From NCBI GenBank assembly GCA_036583965.1, contig JAZBQD010000014.1, positions 43,519,490 to 43,583,489 on the forward strand: 64,000 nt of DNA, in the 5' to 3' direction. How positions within the stretch are numbered: position 1 is the stretch's first letter; each line of letters begins with the position of its first letter. Under the pieces are notes generated by a model. It was not told the DNA's origin, did no database searches, and saw nothing but the letters and a program-made list of their open reading frames with translations. A program made the translations under genes and the position numbers. This DNA comes from Prunella strophiata (lineage: Eukaryota > Chordata > Aves > Passeriformes > Prunellidae). This document shows positions 1 through 12,585 of this stretch, in pieces.

Positions 1-142
1 GAGGAAGGAACAGCTTTAATACCAGCTTCTCTGGATTACCTCATTCCTCTTGTGAATCTGGCCCCTGGGTTATTTTTACGAAGTCTCAAAGTGGAACCAA
101 ATGATTCAAGGTGAATTAAATGTTGCAAGCAGTCCAGAACTG

Positions 143-143
<1 letters not shown>

Positions 144-174
<31 letters not shown>
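144..174. repeat. Poly-T tract (31 T)
   Basis: An uninterrupted run of 31 T. Read on the minus strand it is a poly-A tract, which could be the tail of an old retroposed sequence, but I recognise no retrotransposed body beside it. It is likely to vary in length between individuals and to be prone to sequencing error. Confidence 0.95.
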
Positions 175-175
<1 letters not shown>

Positions 176-1728
176 ATTCAGTGAAAATGTTGAAAAGCCT
201 TGTCTGGGGAAGCAGTCAACTACAACAGTCAAAAAGGATGGAAGAATGGTTGTTGAGCAGGAAACATCCTCATTCATTGTGCCTGCTCCTGAAGGGCCAG
301 CTGGAGCTGGTGTGTGCAGCCAACCATCCTTACTGAGAGTGTGATGGCTTGTGAATGGGCAAAATAAATATTTAATAGTATTTGCAGGCACTGCACTGAC
401 AGGTGAGGAGGGCGATCCTGAGCTGGGGATTCAGACGTGAATTCAGTTCCCAGCTGGGCCACAGAATTTCTGCACAATCTCAGGTGAGTTGTTTGCTCCC
501 TGGATGTGCAAATGTAAATTCTTGTAGCTCTGTAGGTTTCTCTGCTCCAGTGGACCGGTTATACCAGCTGGAGATCTTGGCACTGACACCTCATGGCCCT
601 TGGTATGACAAGGTGAATAATGCTTGCCTAGATCCTGAGACCAGAGACCAGTGATAGGAGTCACTGATGGGTCTCATGTGTGCCTATTGTGATGGGCCCA
701 TAAAAGCCTAAAAAACCAGAATGAGTAAAACAAATAACATGGGAACACATTAACCAGCAATTTATTGTATGCTGCACAGCAACTTGCTGAGTACCATTTC
801 ACACGGTGATCATGGGCTTTCAAATCTTTAAATACAGGATGCTTTCCTGTTCTCACACTCCATGCTTCCTTCAAATGAGGAACTTCAGGTGAATATGGCA
901 GATCAGCCATTCACATATTCATTGTCCTGTGAAGTCACATTTTTCAGGAATGAAATTGTGACTTTTTGCTTTAGAGGTGATTAAGAAGACAGCTGAACCC
1001 ACACGGCTTAGCAAAACAATGTAGTTGGTCAGAATTTCTCACCATGTATTAGCTGTGAAATGTACTTGAAAATTGAGATTTTAATTAAAAATCAGTGTTC
1101 TTACCTGACATCACTGGAGGGTCTCTGAGCAACACAAGAATGCAAATGAGTTCTGGCCTGCCTCAGCAGTGGTTAACAAGCCAAAGGAGATTATAAGCTT
1201 TCACAGAAAGCCCAAAGAGCGGAAGAGGAAATGTTCCGTGTTTCCCAGCCTGTCAATAAGTAAACATCATCAGATCTATTTCTCTGCTTTTCTGTGCCAC
1301 ACTTTTATCTGCCTGGGGAAAAATCTGGAAGGGATGAGCAGGCTTTCAGTCACTGTTTAATTACTTCGCTTTTCACAAAATCATGAAACAGAAGTGTTTT
1401 GTTTTTCATTGCAATTCACAGCTTCTGCATACTAACTGCCTTCAGATTCCTGCAGAGAGCTAAATCTGGTGTGCAGGCTGCAGCAGGTAAACAAGGTATA
1501 TCTTAATGAACTGCCAAGTAATAACATGAGGGAGCTTTTTAACATGGCTTTACTTTCATTACTCATGCTATACTCCATGAGTGCTCCTATAGCCTCTAAG
1601 CCCTGAAAAAACAGTGTTTGTCCCTATGATTCCTGATGTAACATAACTAGGAGGCACAAACCTGACCCCTAATTTAGCACAGCTGAGTCACATGCCTTTA
1701 CAAAAAGACTAGGTTATGTGATTTTTGT

Positions 1729-1779
1729 GGTGGTTTTGTTTTGTTTGTTTGTTTGGTTGGCTGGTTGGGGTTTTTTTTT
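1729..1779. repeat. GTTT / GGTT simple repeat and T run
   Basis: A short GT-rich low-complexity patch made of GTTTT, GTTT, GGTT and GGCTGG words, ending in a T run. It looks like a degenerate microsatellite with no sign of coding or regulatory function. Confidence 0.7.
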
Positions 1780-2202
1780 TAGCAAAATAGGAAAAGTGAA
1801 AAAGTTGAAGATCTACATTTAATTAGCAAAGATGTTTGGTTTCAGGACTATGCCCAGCAGGGTGGCATTTAGTAACAGTGCTGTCTCTTCTAAGAGTAGC
1901 TGCTCAGAGTAGAGGCATCCAGTTCTACCTGCTATACAAACATGATCTGAGAAATGGGTCCTTTCCAGGATATTTTAGGATCTCAAAATAAAAAGTGACA
2001 AGTTGGTGCAAGCAAAGAGGTCTTGGAAGGGGCAGAAAGGAAGGTCACATGGCAGGACAGTTTGGCTTACTGCAACTTGGGCACACACTCTTTTAAGATG
2101 AGAAACATCAGTAAGCACCTTCACATCAGCCAGCACTTTGTCATGGACATTGTGGTAATAAGGGGTCCTGAAAACCAACCTAAAGGACAAGACAGAGTCC
2201 CA

Positions 2203-2492
2203 TAATCATGGAATGGTTGGGGTTGAAAGGGATCTCATGGGGTCATTTGGTCCAATCCCTCATGGACAGGCAGGGACCCCTTAAAGCAGGTTGCTTAGGA
2301 TCATATCCAGACAGCTTTTGAATATGTCCAAGGATGGATGCTCCACAACATCCCTGGGCAACCTGTGCCAGTGCTCAGTCACCCTCACAGGTGAAAAAAA
2401 AAGTGTTTTCTGATGTTCAGAGGGAACCTCCCATGCTCCAGTTTGTGCCCATTGCCTCTGGTCCTGTCACCAGGCAACCAGCAATAAGTAGG
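2203..2492 (-). mobile_element. CR1 LINE 3' fragment, minus strand
   Basis: The stretch starts with a diverged form of the CR1 end (ATCATGGAATGGTTGGGGTT) and continues through recognisable CR1 words: AAGGGATCTCATGGGGTCA, GACAGGCAGGGACCCC, GGTTGCTTAGGATC, and CTGGGCAACCTGTGCCAGTG followed by CACCCTCACAGG. This order is the reverse complement of the CR1 3' region, so the element lies on the minus strand with its 3' end at about 2,203. It is 5'-truncated, as is usual for CR1, and carries many substitutions, so it is old. An open frame of about 100 codons across it on the + strand has no function. The right boundary is approximate. Confidence 0.9.
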
Positions 2493-4536
2493 ATGTTCTC
2501 TAGGAAATGGTTTTCACTCATAGATTGCAAGACTCCAGGTTTCTGTGCTCACAAAGATGAGATTGATGACTTGATAAAATTCTTACCAGATTATTCACAA
2601 AACACAGCATTTAAGAAACAACAGATTTACTGCCAACACTAAATTGAAGACCTTTCATGAAAAATAAACATACAAAAATTCAGACATTCTTTATCCAGTA
2701 TCTCACTTTGCAGTAAGCCAGGGGCTGCGTGTTCCATTTGAAATTGCTTTGCTTCTTAGGATTTCTATCAAGGTTGCTCATAATGCCACACTATTATTTC
2801 ATGTGCTTCAATATAATTTTTCTCCTTTCTAAATCAGCACCTTATTCTTGCTCCAGAAATCTAAGCTTTCATTTTGAGCATATTAAAATCATTAGCATAA
2901 TTAACATTAAAATGCCAGGTAGCCAATATAAGTTCTCTGATGTTGCAAATGCTGTGAAAACAACAGCTTTGTTATGTGACCTACACTCACTCATCTCATT
3001 GCAATACTAATAATGGAATATTAATTACAAGCAGAAAGCTACTTTTTACATCAACATTTTAATCTATTTTAGGAGGTCACTATTGTGAGAACATCACCAG
3101 CAGTAGCAGTTGTTATGGAAAGGTGCAACAGGCTGCTGGCTGTTGTCATTGATGCTGTAGATCTCAAGCATTTTTGCCAAGGCATAAATTACTTTCCAGA
3201 AAGAGAATATTCTCCAGATTCTGCACTAAAGGAATCTGCTGCCTTCTATTCCCAAAAATCACAACCAGGTTACATATCTCTGTGTCTCTCAACACAGTGG
3301 TTCTCCCAAGTCCATTTCCACAGTGCATCCACAGTACAAAATTGGCCAAATTACCAATAACTAATTTAGCACTGATTATATTGTTTCAAGTGATGGTACA
3401 TAGCTCACTCCCATCCAGCTGCTTTCACCTGGCCCTGGATGATTTGCTGACTCACAATGGTCTGTTTCTCAATAAGCATTGTAAATGATTGCTAGCAACC
3501 AAAGTAGACCTCCACAGCAGAACATCTGTATTATGTTCTCAACACAGAAGCCAGATGTCCAATACCACATACTAATGGAGAAAAGTGGAGTTGTGGTTTT
3601 CTTCCCTTATGTTAAGACCTAGCTTAAAAAAACAAATATCTGATGGAATTTGCACAGGAACCTTCTGGAGCTGACAAACTATCAGGAGTAATGCTTAGGC
3701 ACTGCAAAGCCCACTAGGGTATGTCTGCAGCATCTGAACTTGCCTAAAATGCTTTAAGGACGTGAAAATATTTCAATACTTGAATACCTTTAAAGACATG
3801 AATCTTAACACTGGAAGCTACATTTCCCAAGGGTGCAATTTATGAGATGATTGTTGTCCAATTCAAAGGGCACAAACTACAGAAGATGAAATGAAAAAAA
3901 AAAAAAGATGTTTTTGATGCCTTTGGGATCAGGAAAGAAAGTGATTAAGGAGCTTCAGGGTGAAGCAGCACCTTACCATCTTCCAGTTGCTAGAATTTCT
4001 ATTTACTGATGTCTTACAGCTTCAGAAATTCAGCTGTGAAGGGCCTCTGAATGGGAAATAGGAAAATAGCAGGAAAAGTGGAAGTGAAAAAAAATTACTG
4101 TTTGGCAAGGTCCTCCATCACATCAGAAACTGGACAGCTGAATGTAATGAATGATGCCAGAAATTGCTCTGAGCCTGCATCTTTGCCAAACACAGTGACT
4201 GTGCAAAGAGACCAGCCCCATTTCTGTGAGGTGTGGACTTACAGAGACTTGGGTAACACATCCTAATGACCAAGGCTGGCAACTCTTGCAGGGAAGCCAA
4301 GGCTGGAAGTTCTCTGTGAATCTGAGAATGTTAATGCCTCTCTAACCAAATGTAGTTTTTACAAGTGGGCTTCTTCCCTTTTCCATATTCTGCCATGAGG
4401 AGAAAACAGGCCAGTTTCAAGCTAGGCATTTTTTCTGGCTTAGCTCTTTCTTGACTAAGCTATGCACAAATGGGTAAGGAAAGCATAATAAATCACATGA
4501 CAGATTAGTGCTCAATAACTGAAGCAGAAATCAGAA

Positions 4537-4560
4537 AAATAAATAAGTAAATAAATAAAT
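4537..4560. repeat. (AAAT)n microsatellite, 6 units
   Basis: Six consecutive 4-bp units, five AAAT and one AAGT. A short tetranucleotide microsatellite. Confidence 0.9.
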
Positions 4561-7500
4561 CTGAAAATACAGAAGGATCCATCTATAAAAGTACATGTCT
4601 CTTTTGCATTGTTCATTTTTCACTTCCATATGTAAATTGCATTGGGATGTCTTCAATATTTTCCATGACCATTTATCTTATGATATTTTCCTGTTCTTGC
4701 CTCTTTTTTCCTCTCTGAGACTTTTCTAGCACTGTGGTTGGAGAGTGCAGCTGGGATACAGCTGTGTACTGTCCAGCTTTGATGAGCTATAAAAGTTTTC
4801 CCTTGTGCTAACGTTGTGGCATTCCCTACTGCTTTGGTTACTTGAATGCTGATGATTAAAAGGCAGATTTGAAAACCCCAAACTGCTCTTTTTAGCCAGC
4901 AGTTGCTCTCCCTTTGTATCAGCAGTTTCTAATTAAACAGTACCATACTAGAAGACCTAAAGATCATTAAAGGTGCACTCAGGGTGTCCAAGAATAGCAA
5001 CACAGTGCAGGTGTTGTTCCCTCACTTCAAAATGGACTGGTCAGTCCCCTCGTTGATTAGCAATTGTGCTAAATGTCATATAAAAGCCTGACCCTAACAC
5101 TGCTAATACCTACGGTCAGCCAAATAAATTCTTTCAAACTTTCACAGTGGAAAAACGTTCTATTTTATGATTTTATAACCCTGTCATTAGCAATCTTTGA
5201 AACAGCATTCCACCCCCAGGTTGCATTCTGTGGTTATGAACTTCATTTGATCACTGCCCCATCAATTTGACATTAACTGCTACAATTTACAACTGCTCTG
5301 GCTTTCCCTCTATTATTGCCGTACCTCTGCAAGTGCAAAAAACTGCTGCCCAGGGGAAGTCTGAAAGAATGCAATGTCTTGTTAAAACCTGAAAGGGCAA
5401 CAGGGGTGGGGGAGCAACCTCCTAGAAGAGAAAAACCAAAGGTTGATAATGAATAATGCTTCATTCTCCGCTGTGAGCACGGGTGACCTGGCATGTAGAC
5501 CACAGCAAAGTAGTGAATAATTCACCGGGAGAGTCACAGACCTCCTGGTAGACCACAGCATTGCTTTGTCTCACAAATATGTTCTCCCACAGCACAGGGC
5601 TCGACAGGACGTTTCAGTCTACAAATGTTTAAACAAAGGTGGGTGTGACAGGGTACCCAGGGGCAGCACTGTGCAGGCAGAAGGCTGCACACACGGGAGT
5701 TTCTCCTCCAGGGACTGAAAACTCCCTGGGCCCTGAGCACACGCGTGATGGAGAGAAGGGTGGCTTTGGTGGAGGTGAGGCACATGGCTCATGTCCAATT
5801 TGTAACCCAGACAACAAACCAATTGCACCTCAAAGAGGGATATTTAAGCAGCATTAACTGTCTGAGCTGAAGAAACAGGAACATGGATATTTTGAGCAGC
5901 AGCTGGAATCCAGGCTGATTTCCCGACCTTTGTGCTCATAAAAGGAAAACCATCCAAAGGAACCATTGGGACTGGAATATGGTTCCAGTTTCCATGTGAG
6001 TTTCTTTGATTTTGTGGGTTTCTCAGCCTGAGAGGACAAGGCCAGGTTTGTTTCTGGTTTAGTTTGCAGATGTTCGTGTTGCTGAACTCTATTCAGTTTC
6101 TGCCTCCTTCCATCTCTGAGTCCAAGGCTGTGAATGTGAGCCTGGATCCTGGGGGCTGTGCTGGGGACAGAAGAGTGGTGCAAAACACCCCTAAATCCCA
6201 GCTCTGCTCTGGGTTGCTGTTGTGCTTGGGAGCAAAGCTAGCAGGCACTTTTTGCTAACTTGGATATCAAACTGTTTATAGAAGCTAACATTTTAACAGT
6301 TTTAGACATTTCTCTAGCTTTTCCATATTTGTAGCCAGAAATAGTCTGAGGCTAATCTTATAGAATATCTGAAGGTTAAATTGTTTGATCTGATGGGGCT
6401 ACTGAGTGAGCCACTTCTATATCCATATCCTCTCATGTTACCTTACTTACACTAAAAAAGACCTTTTGATTTAATTCGTAGCCATTTCCTGCATATAAGA
6501 TAGTTAATGTCTAGCCTGTGCTCTTTTTTTCTCTTATTCTGACTCACTGAGATATTCTCAGTCTTTGTAATTTGCCAAAGTATCAAGCAACTATTCCTAC
6601 ATTCTTCCTCCTGATTACCCTCCCATGTTACAAAACCTTCTATAGATCTTTTTTCCAACATACCAAGCAGCACCTTATTCTGTCACATGGTGAAGGATAC
6701 GTCTGGTCTGTCAGCTCACGTGACACGAGGAGGATGTCCAGATGCTGAAACTCCAGTTTGGGACCAGGTACTTTCGGGCATGGGGCAATGAGGCAAAGGA
6801 CAAAAGTGCCAATGACCTGGTGGCTGCTGTACCTGGCTCAGGAAGTCACTGACAGAAGAAATACTTCAGGTTGTCACCATGCTTCAGAAACGAGCAGGGT
6901 GCAATAGTCAGTGCATGGGCAGGGAAGGCAGGGACCAACTGCAGGAGTCTCATGCTGTGCATGGAGCCTCCAAAGGAAGGAACTCCTGTTTTGTGTGGGG
7001 TGTCTTTCAGTGCCCTTCCCTCTTGGCACTTTTTCCTCAGCCTCACTGGTACTCACTGATACTCACTATGACTCAGTTCCACTCAGCATCACCCCACAGA
7101 GCAAAAGAGACACTGCTCTTGTGATTTTATGTCAAAAAGCTTTCTGACTTTTCTCTACAGATCACAGGCTGGGAAAAGTGTGACAACTTATTCTGAAGAT
7201 CACCTTTCCAATCCATGCAGTTCTGCTCATGCTTGCAGAGTCTCTTTACTGAAATGCTCAGAGTAACCTGGTTTAACAACTAATGAAAGAATTATTTCAA
7301 TTGTTCTTCAAAATTGTTGATTTTCTCTCTATACTTCCAAATCTGTAAAAAAATTTAATTTTTATAAATTAAGCCATTTTGGTGTAAGTGACTGCAGAAA
7401 GATGACTATTCCACCTTTTTTATGATGCTTTTAACTCTCAGATCAGACTGGCTCTTTTCCTACTTAGCAAAGCCATAAATGCTCTGTAATAGCTGATATC

Positions 7501-10500
7501 TTTATTGAAGATTCTTTTGACTGGTTCAAATATATTTGAGGAGCTACACCTAATATTTACAAGCATCCAGTGTAATCTTTTTATTTTTCCAGCTATCAGA
7601 GTCATATGGTCTCCTGCAAATTGGCTCATGAGACACCACTTTCTTAGTGTCTTTTTCATTATTGCCATCTATTATATACTACTCTCAAGCTAAGAAACTC
7701 TAAAAGCACACAACTAAAGAACCTTTGTTTATTATTTGGAAAAGTTTGGATGTATTTCCTTTTGCCAGATTTTACTGACTATGACTAGAGAACTAAATGT
7801 TCCTGTTGTTTCCAGTAAATAAGCTTTAAAATGCAATTTTCTGACTTGTGGATAAAGCAGAAAACAAACCTATTGATATAAAATGAGTCCCTCATATTTT
7901 TCCAATTGATGGAAGCCTGGCAAGTTCTATGAGAATATTATCTGAGAACAGACCTACTTATTGTTCAGCTTCCTACAGCAGGACTGCAGATGGGATCCTG
8001 CCCCTCGCTGTCTCCTGTTTTCCTGCTTTCTGGGGGGCTGGTTTGGCTTCTGGGTCCCAGTGGCATCCAGGGGAGCCCAGAGCACTTTCAGCCTCTGAGA
8101 AGTCACTCAAAGCCTTCAGGGGGATGAGTCCATCATTTTCAAGGATGGCTTAGACAATCTGAATGCACCAGAGAGGTAAGAGAGCTGCAATCCCATTTCA
8201 AGCAGGGATGCTCTGATAGTCACTGCACAATGCCTCCTGCAGATTTTAATAGGTGTCCCTACCTCGTTCAAGAGAAACCATTACCAACACAGTACAGCTC
8301 CAGTGGTTGCTACACTGCAATTTCAATCTGCTTCTTTATCAAGGTGCTGCCCCTGCCGCGTGGGCATCGCTCGCTGTCACCAACCTGTTAATGAGACTTT
8401 CTGCACTGGCAGTACTGATCAGGCCCTGTTCCCATGGTGCACACTGGGAAGAGCTTTCCTTCTCCAATTACCCCTTGGAAACAGGACAGACAGAATCTAA
8501 CCTTTTGCCCTAAAAAAATTACACGTTGCTCTGAAAGTCAAAATGCAAATTATTCATTAATTTTGTAACCATGTCTAAGGGAAGAGAAAAATAGTAGGCA
8601 AAATTGGAACCTTCTATTTTTACTCATGTGTCTAGTTGATTACATGTCATTCTTCTCACACAGAACTAAATATCTTAAATGCAAATAGCCAGGGGTTGTT
8701 GTACATTTTTTGCCCTTTCCACAGCTGTTCATTATAGAGCTCAACAGCAGCTGACAGCAGGTGAATGTGTGGATGATGGGCCATGGATATATTCTGTTAA
8801 ATAGAATGAATAAACCATTAAATGATCTTGTTTCTTGATATGCCTAAATGCAAACTGCACCTTCAAGCAAGCAACATTAAATTCTGTATAGCAAATCCCT
8901 CTTGTATTTTGCAGCACATCAGTCATGCAAATTTTATGCTATAATCTTTTAAGCAATTATAACCTCCATTTATTTTTAATGATATAGTGTATCCTTTTGC
9001 TTTTAGTTCTAGACAATTGAAATAAGGATGCATGAACCTGGAATACTACACTGCTCATAGCTGGTTCATTTTGTAATCTATATTTGGTGTTTTATATAAC
9101 TTGTTTGACCTGGGTTAGAAATGAGTGACAATGTATCTTCCCTTTTTGAGAATCAATATCTTTGAAATTCACTTAATATGTTAATTTAGCTGTATGTCTG
9201 TATGCCATTGCTGTCGTAGGAACTGAGAATGATTGGGAGTGTTATTTTAGAGGGAATGCATATTGCATGTATATAATATATATGCATGTATACAAAGTAG
9301 ACATAAATTGTACATTTTAGGTATAAGGAATTAAAATAAGAAAGAAATTATAAAATTATTCCGAAATCGTCATCTCAAAGAAATAACCACAAAATTTTAA
9401 CCACTTTTTGATTTAAAAATCTGATGCTGCATTTGGAAGTGTCTCTCTTCAATGAAAGGTTTATATTTTCTATATAAATATTACTTCAGAATATTGCTTA
9501 AGAAGGGATTTATTTTCCCATGCCTCTGGGAATGAAGGACCTCCAACTCTTTCCACAACACACCATCCACACAGGCATGACCCTCCTCCAACCCAAAGGC
9601 AATTATTTGACTCAATCCACAAGAGCATGGGTTTTTGAAAGGTCAGACATGTCAGAGAATTACTCTGTATGAAGAAGAATAAAGAGGGAGAAGTATAGGA
9701 CCAGACTGGGCTGGTGACTTCATCTGAGGGATGGTGTCATTGCAGTTATTACTCCACCTCCAAGTGTGAGGCTTGGGGAAAAAATGGCCAAAGACCATTA
9801 AAATGTTAACTGTCCCTGCTCTCGTGCCTTCTTGCTTAGTCTCCCCACCTTGCTTACATAGTAGAGCTTTTGTCTGGGCACCAAAACCTGGGAAGAAGCC
9901 ACTCACCTTCAAAGACCAGCACTGTACTATTCACTCTGTGAAATACAGGAGGACATTTGTCTTGGATTGGTAACACCTGTGTCTGTAAGACTTGCATGAA
10001 TGGTGTGTAAAACAGGATCGGCTGCACAAAGTGAGCAATTCCAACAGCACTAAAGGTCAGGTGGAGGAGATGGTATTTGATGTAATTAGGAGTTCCCACA
10101 TTCCTTCCTTGTATACAAGCAGAAAGCAGTGTGAATTTCTTCTCTTTCCATTCAGTGAAGCTCAGGTAGAGCAAGATTTACTAAAATCAAAACTCTAGAG
10201 CATATGATTTACAAGCTTTAGTAAACCTGAGATATCTTATCCTGACAACCCACAAGAAAGTCAGACTTGAACCCTCCATAGCCCTCAATTATATTTTGTG
10301 TAGAATTAGGTTGCATGTACAGCTGGCCTAATGCTGTTTCTTTGCAGCCAACTGTGGACTAAAAGTAGGAGAGATATTTAGTTAAGTTTAATAATTTGTT
10401 TTCTGCCAGCTTCTGGAAACATGTTGTGTGCTCTATATTTGGAGTTTAGAAAATTCCTCTGTAACCAGCTTCCAGGGAACATTTTTTTCCTGTCATGCTG

Positions 10501-12551
10501 CTGCAGTTTGGCCACAATTTTGACCTGATGTGCTTTCAGAGACAGCTGTATCATTTCTCTTAAACACTTGAAATCCATGAAAAGTGTGATGCAGTTATCT
10601 GCAAAACTGTCACAGGTTTAGAGGAGTGGGGTTTGCCACTAGCAGAATTAAAGAAGCCTGGCAACAGAAGCATATAAAATATGGTAATAAGAAGATAAGG
10701 AGACAAAAAGCAAAAATAAGAAGTTAAATGTAGGCTACAAAAACATAAGCCAGATAAAGATTTATATATTTAAAAATACTTTAGTAACATTTAGAGAACT
10801 TGCATAATAATGAAAAGCAGATCCAAGACTGTCTAGCCTATGTACAATACTACAGATTTGTGCATGTAAAACTATCATAAAAAATGAACATTGAAATAAA
10901 CCCAGATGAACAGACCAGAAAACAAAGAGCAGCCCTGTCAGCATACCAAGCTGCAGTAAGATTAATATGTGCTGCAAATGTTGTTCCCAATGTATCTCTC
11001 TGCACTCATCCATCATCTCCCACCATGAAGCCAACATGAGCTTGTGGCCTTTTTGCTGCCTAAGGCAACCTGGTGTGCATATGTGCTTGGGAGTAAATAT
11101 AGATTATTTGTCCAGTCCCCAAACCAACAGTGCTCACACAGTTGTTAGCCATCAGGACATTTTTCTGTCCTCTTACTGAGAATATCCAGGCTTTCTCCTG
11201 TTCTCACATTCACCCCAACTATGATGCACTACTTTAAAAAAAATGGTCTTTCAGAGTCCCACACTAAAATTGGTGTGAAAAGCTGGGCTCTTCTAAAGTC
11301 AGGAAGTGTTCAGACACTTATTTTAAAACTGTGAAAGACATATTAACTGTAGAGGAAGCCTAAGTGTCTAGTTCAAGCTAGACACCCACTTGTGCATGGT
11401 TAACATTAAGCAAGTGAATTTGGTGCTTAGAAAGATGCATCCAAAGCCCACTGCACATGCATGTAGCTGCTACAGTCCAGCTGAATCCATCCATAGCCTA
11501 AATACTCATTGGACAAATGCCTGAAAACCACCACAGGCTCACCAGAAGTTTCTTCTTTTTCTCTGGCACACACCGGCTGAAAAAGAAGATTCTTTCAGAT
11601 TAACTTGCTCCCTTTTTTTAATAACAGTAACTCATAGTGTTACTATGGTACTTATACAAGCCCTTACATACAGCATTAGCACCAAGCTCCCAATTCCCCT
11701 GTCTGTGTATGCAGAGCCCTTAGTATGTCCCATGTTCACAGCAGAGATGAGGGAGAAGTGGGAGCTCTCAGAGCCCTCTCAGAGTCCCTGTGTGGTGCCA
11801 TCTTTTTCCTCCCTCCCCAGATTTCCTCTGGTGTCATCTCTGATGTCATTACTAGAGTTAGGCTAACACATATCTCACAGGAATGTTGTGGGTGTTAATT
11901 AATAAATGCTCATAAAATGCTTGGAAACCTTCAGGCTGAAAAATGTAAAATAACTTTCTTAGAAATATTGTTCTTATTTTCTGCATCCAGATACTATGTC
12001 TCTTGAGGTCTCTGCAATCTGAAAGTAGGTCAAAACTTGGCTCTTAATAAGTTGAATTGGGAGCTCTGAAATTTTCCTCCAGACACAATTTTGTACTACT
12101 TAAATTAAGAAACGTGAGGCTCGCTTCCCTGTACTTAAATTCTGCTGTACAACAGCTGAGGACAGCAATGAGGAGACCAGAAGATGTGCTCCTCACACCC
12201 AGCCAAGGTGCATTTGCAAGCTAAATGTTGACCTCAAAATGTCAACCAACCCCATGCTAACATACACCTTGGTTTCCATGGACTTACAGGTTTTTATGTT
12301 TTGGCTCCCCCCAAAAGTGTCATCCATGCAGTGTGTCATCTAGAGCATGAAACACTTCCTTTTGGAGGAGCCATGATAAGCCAAGTGGTTGCACACATTT
12401 GTTTCATGTCATTTGACCAGGTAGAACGTGGGCTGTTGAAATTCTCCGTATGTACCAGCTCAAATGGCTTTAACCCCTACAAGAAATACATGGCATTGCT
12501 CTTTTCATTTCCATTCTGTAGGAACAGACATGGCTGAGACACAGGGTGTTT

Positions 12552-12585
12552 CCTGAGGTTAATGATAACCTGAGGTTAATGGTTT
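12552..12585. repeat. 17-bp tandem duplication
   Basis: The word CCTGAGGTTAATG occurs at 12,552-12,564 and again at 12,569-12,581, giving a period of 17 bp. It is a small local tandem duplication. Confidence 0.85.

Larger units (their letters stand above)
1..2202. other. Intergenic DNA, no gene seen
   Basis: AT-rich sequence with stop codons in all frames and no exon with convincing splice sites or recognisable protein. It contains a T31 tract and a GTTT/GGTT-rich patch, listed separately. The open frames of 60-90 codons here have low-complexity or unremarkable translations and I do not consider them genes. Confidence 0.6.

Noticed and set aside
2334..2642. 102-codon + frame
   Set aside because: It runs antisense through a CR1 3' fragment.
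9258..9295. AT-rich quasi-palindrome with ATGCATGTATA words
   Set aside because: Imperfect and low complexity; looks like a degenerate TA-rich microsatellite.
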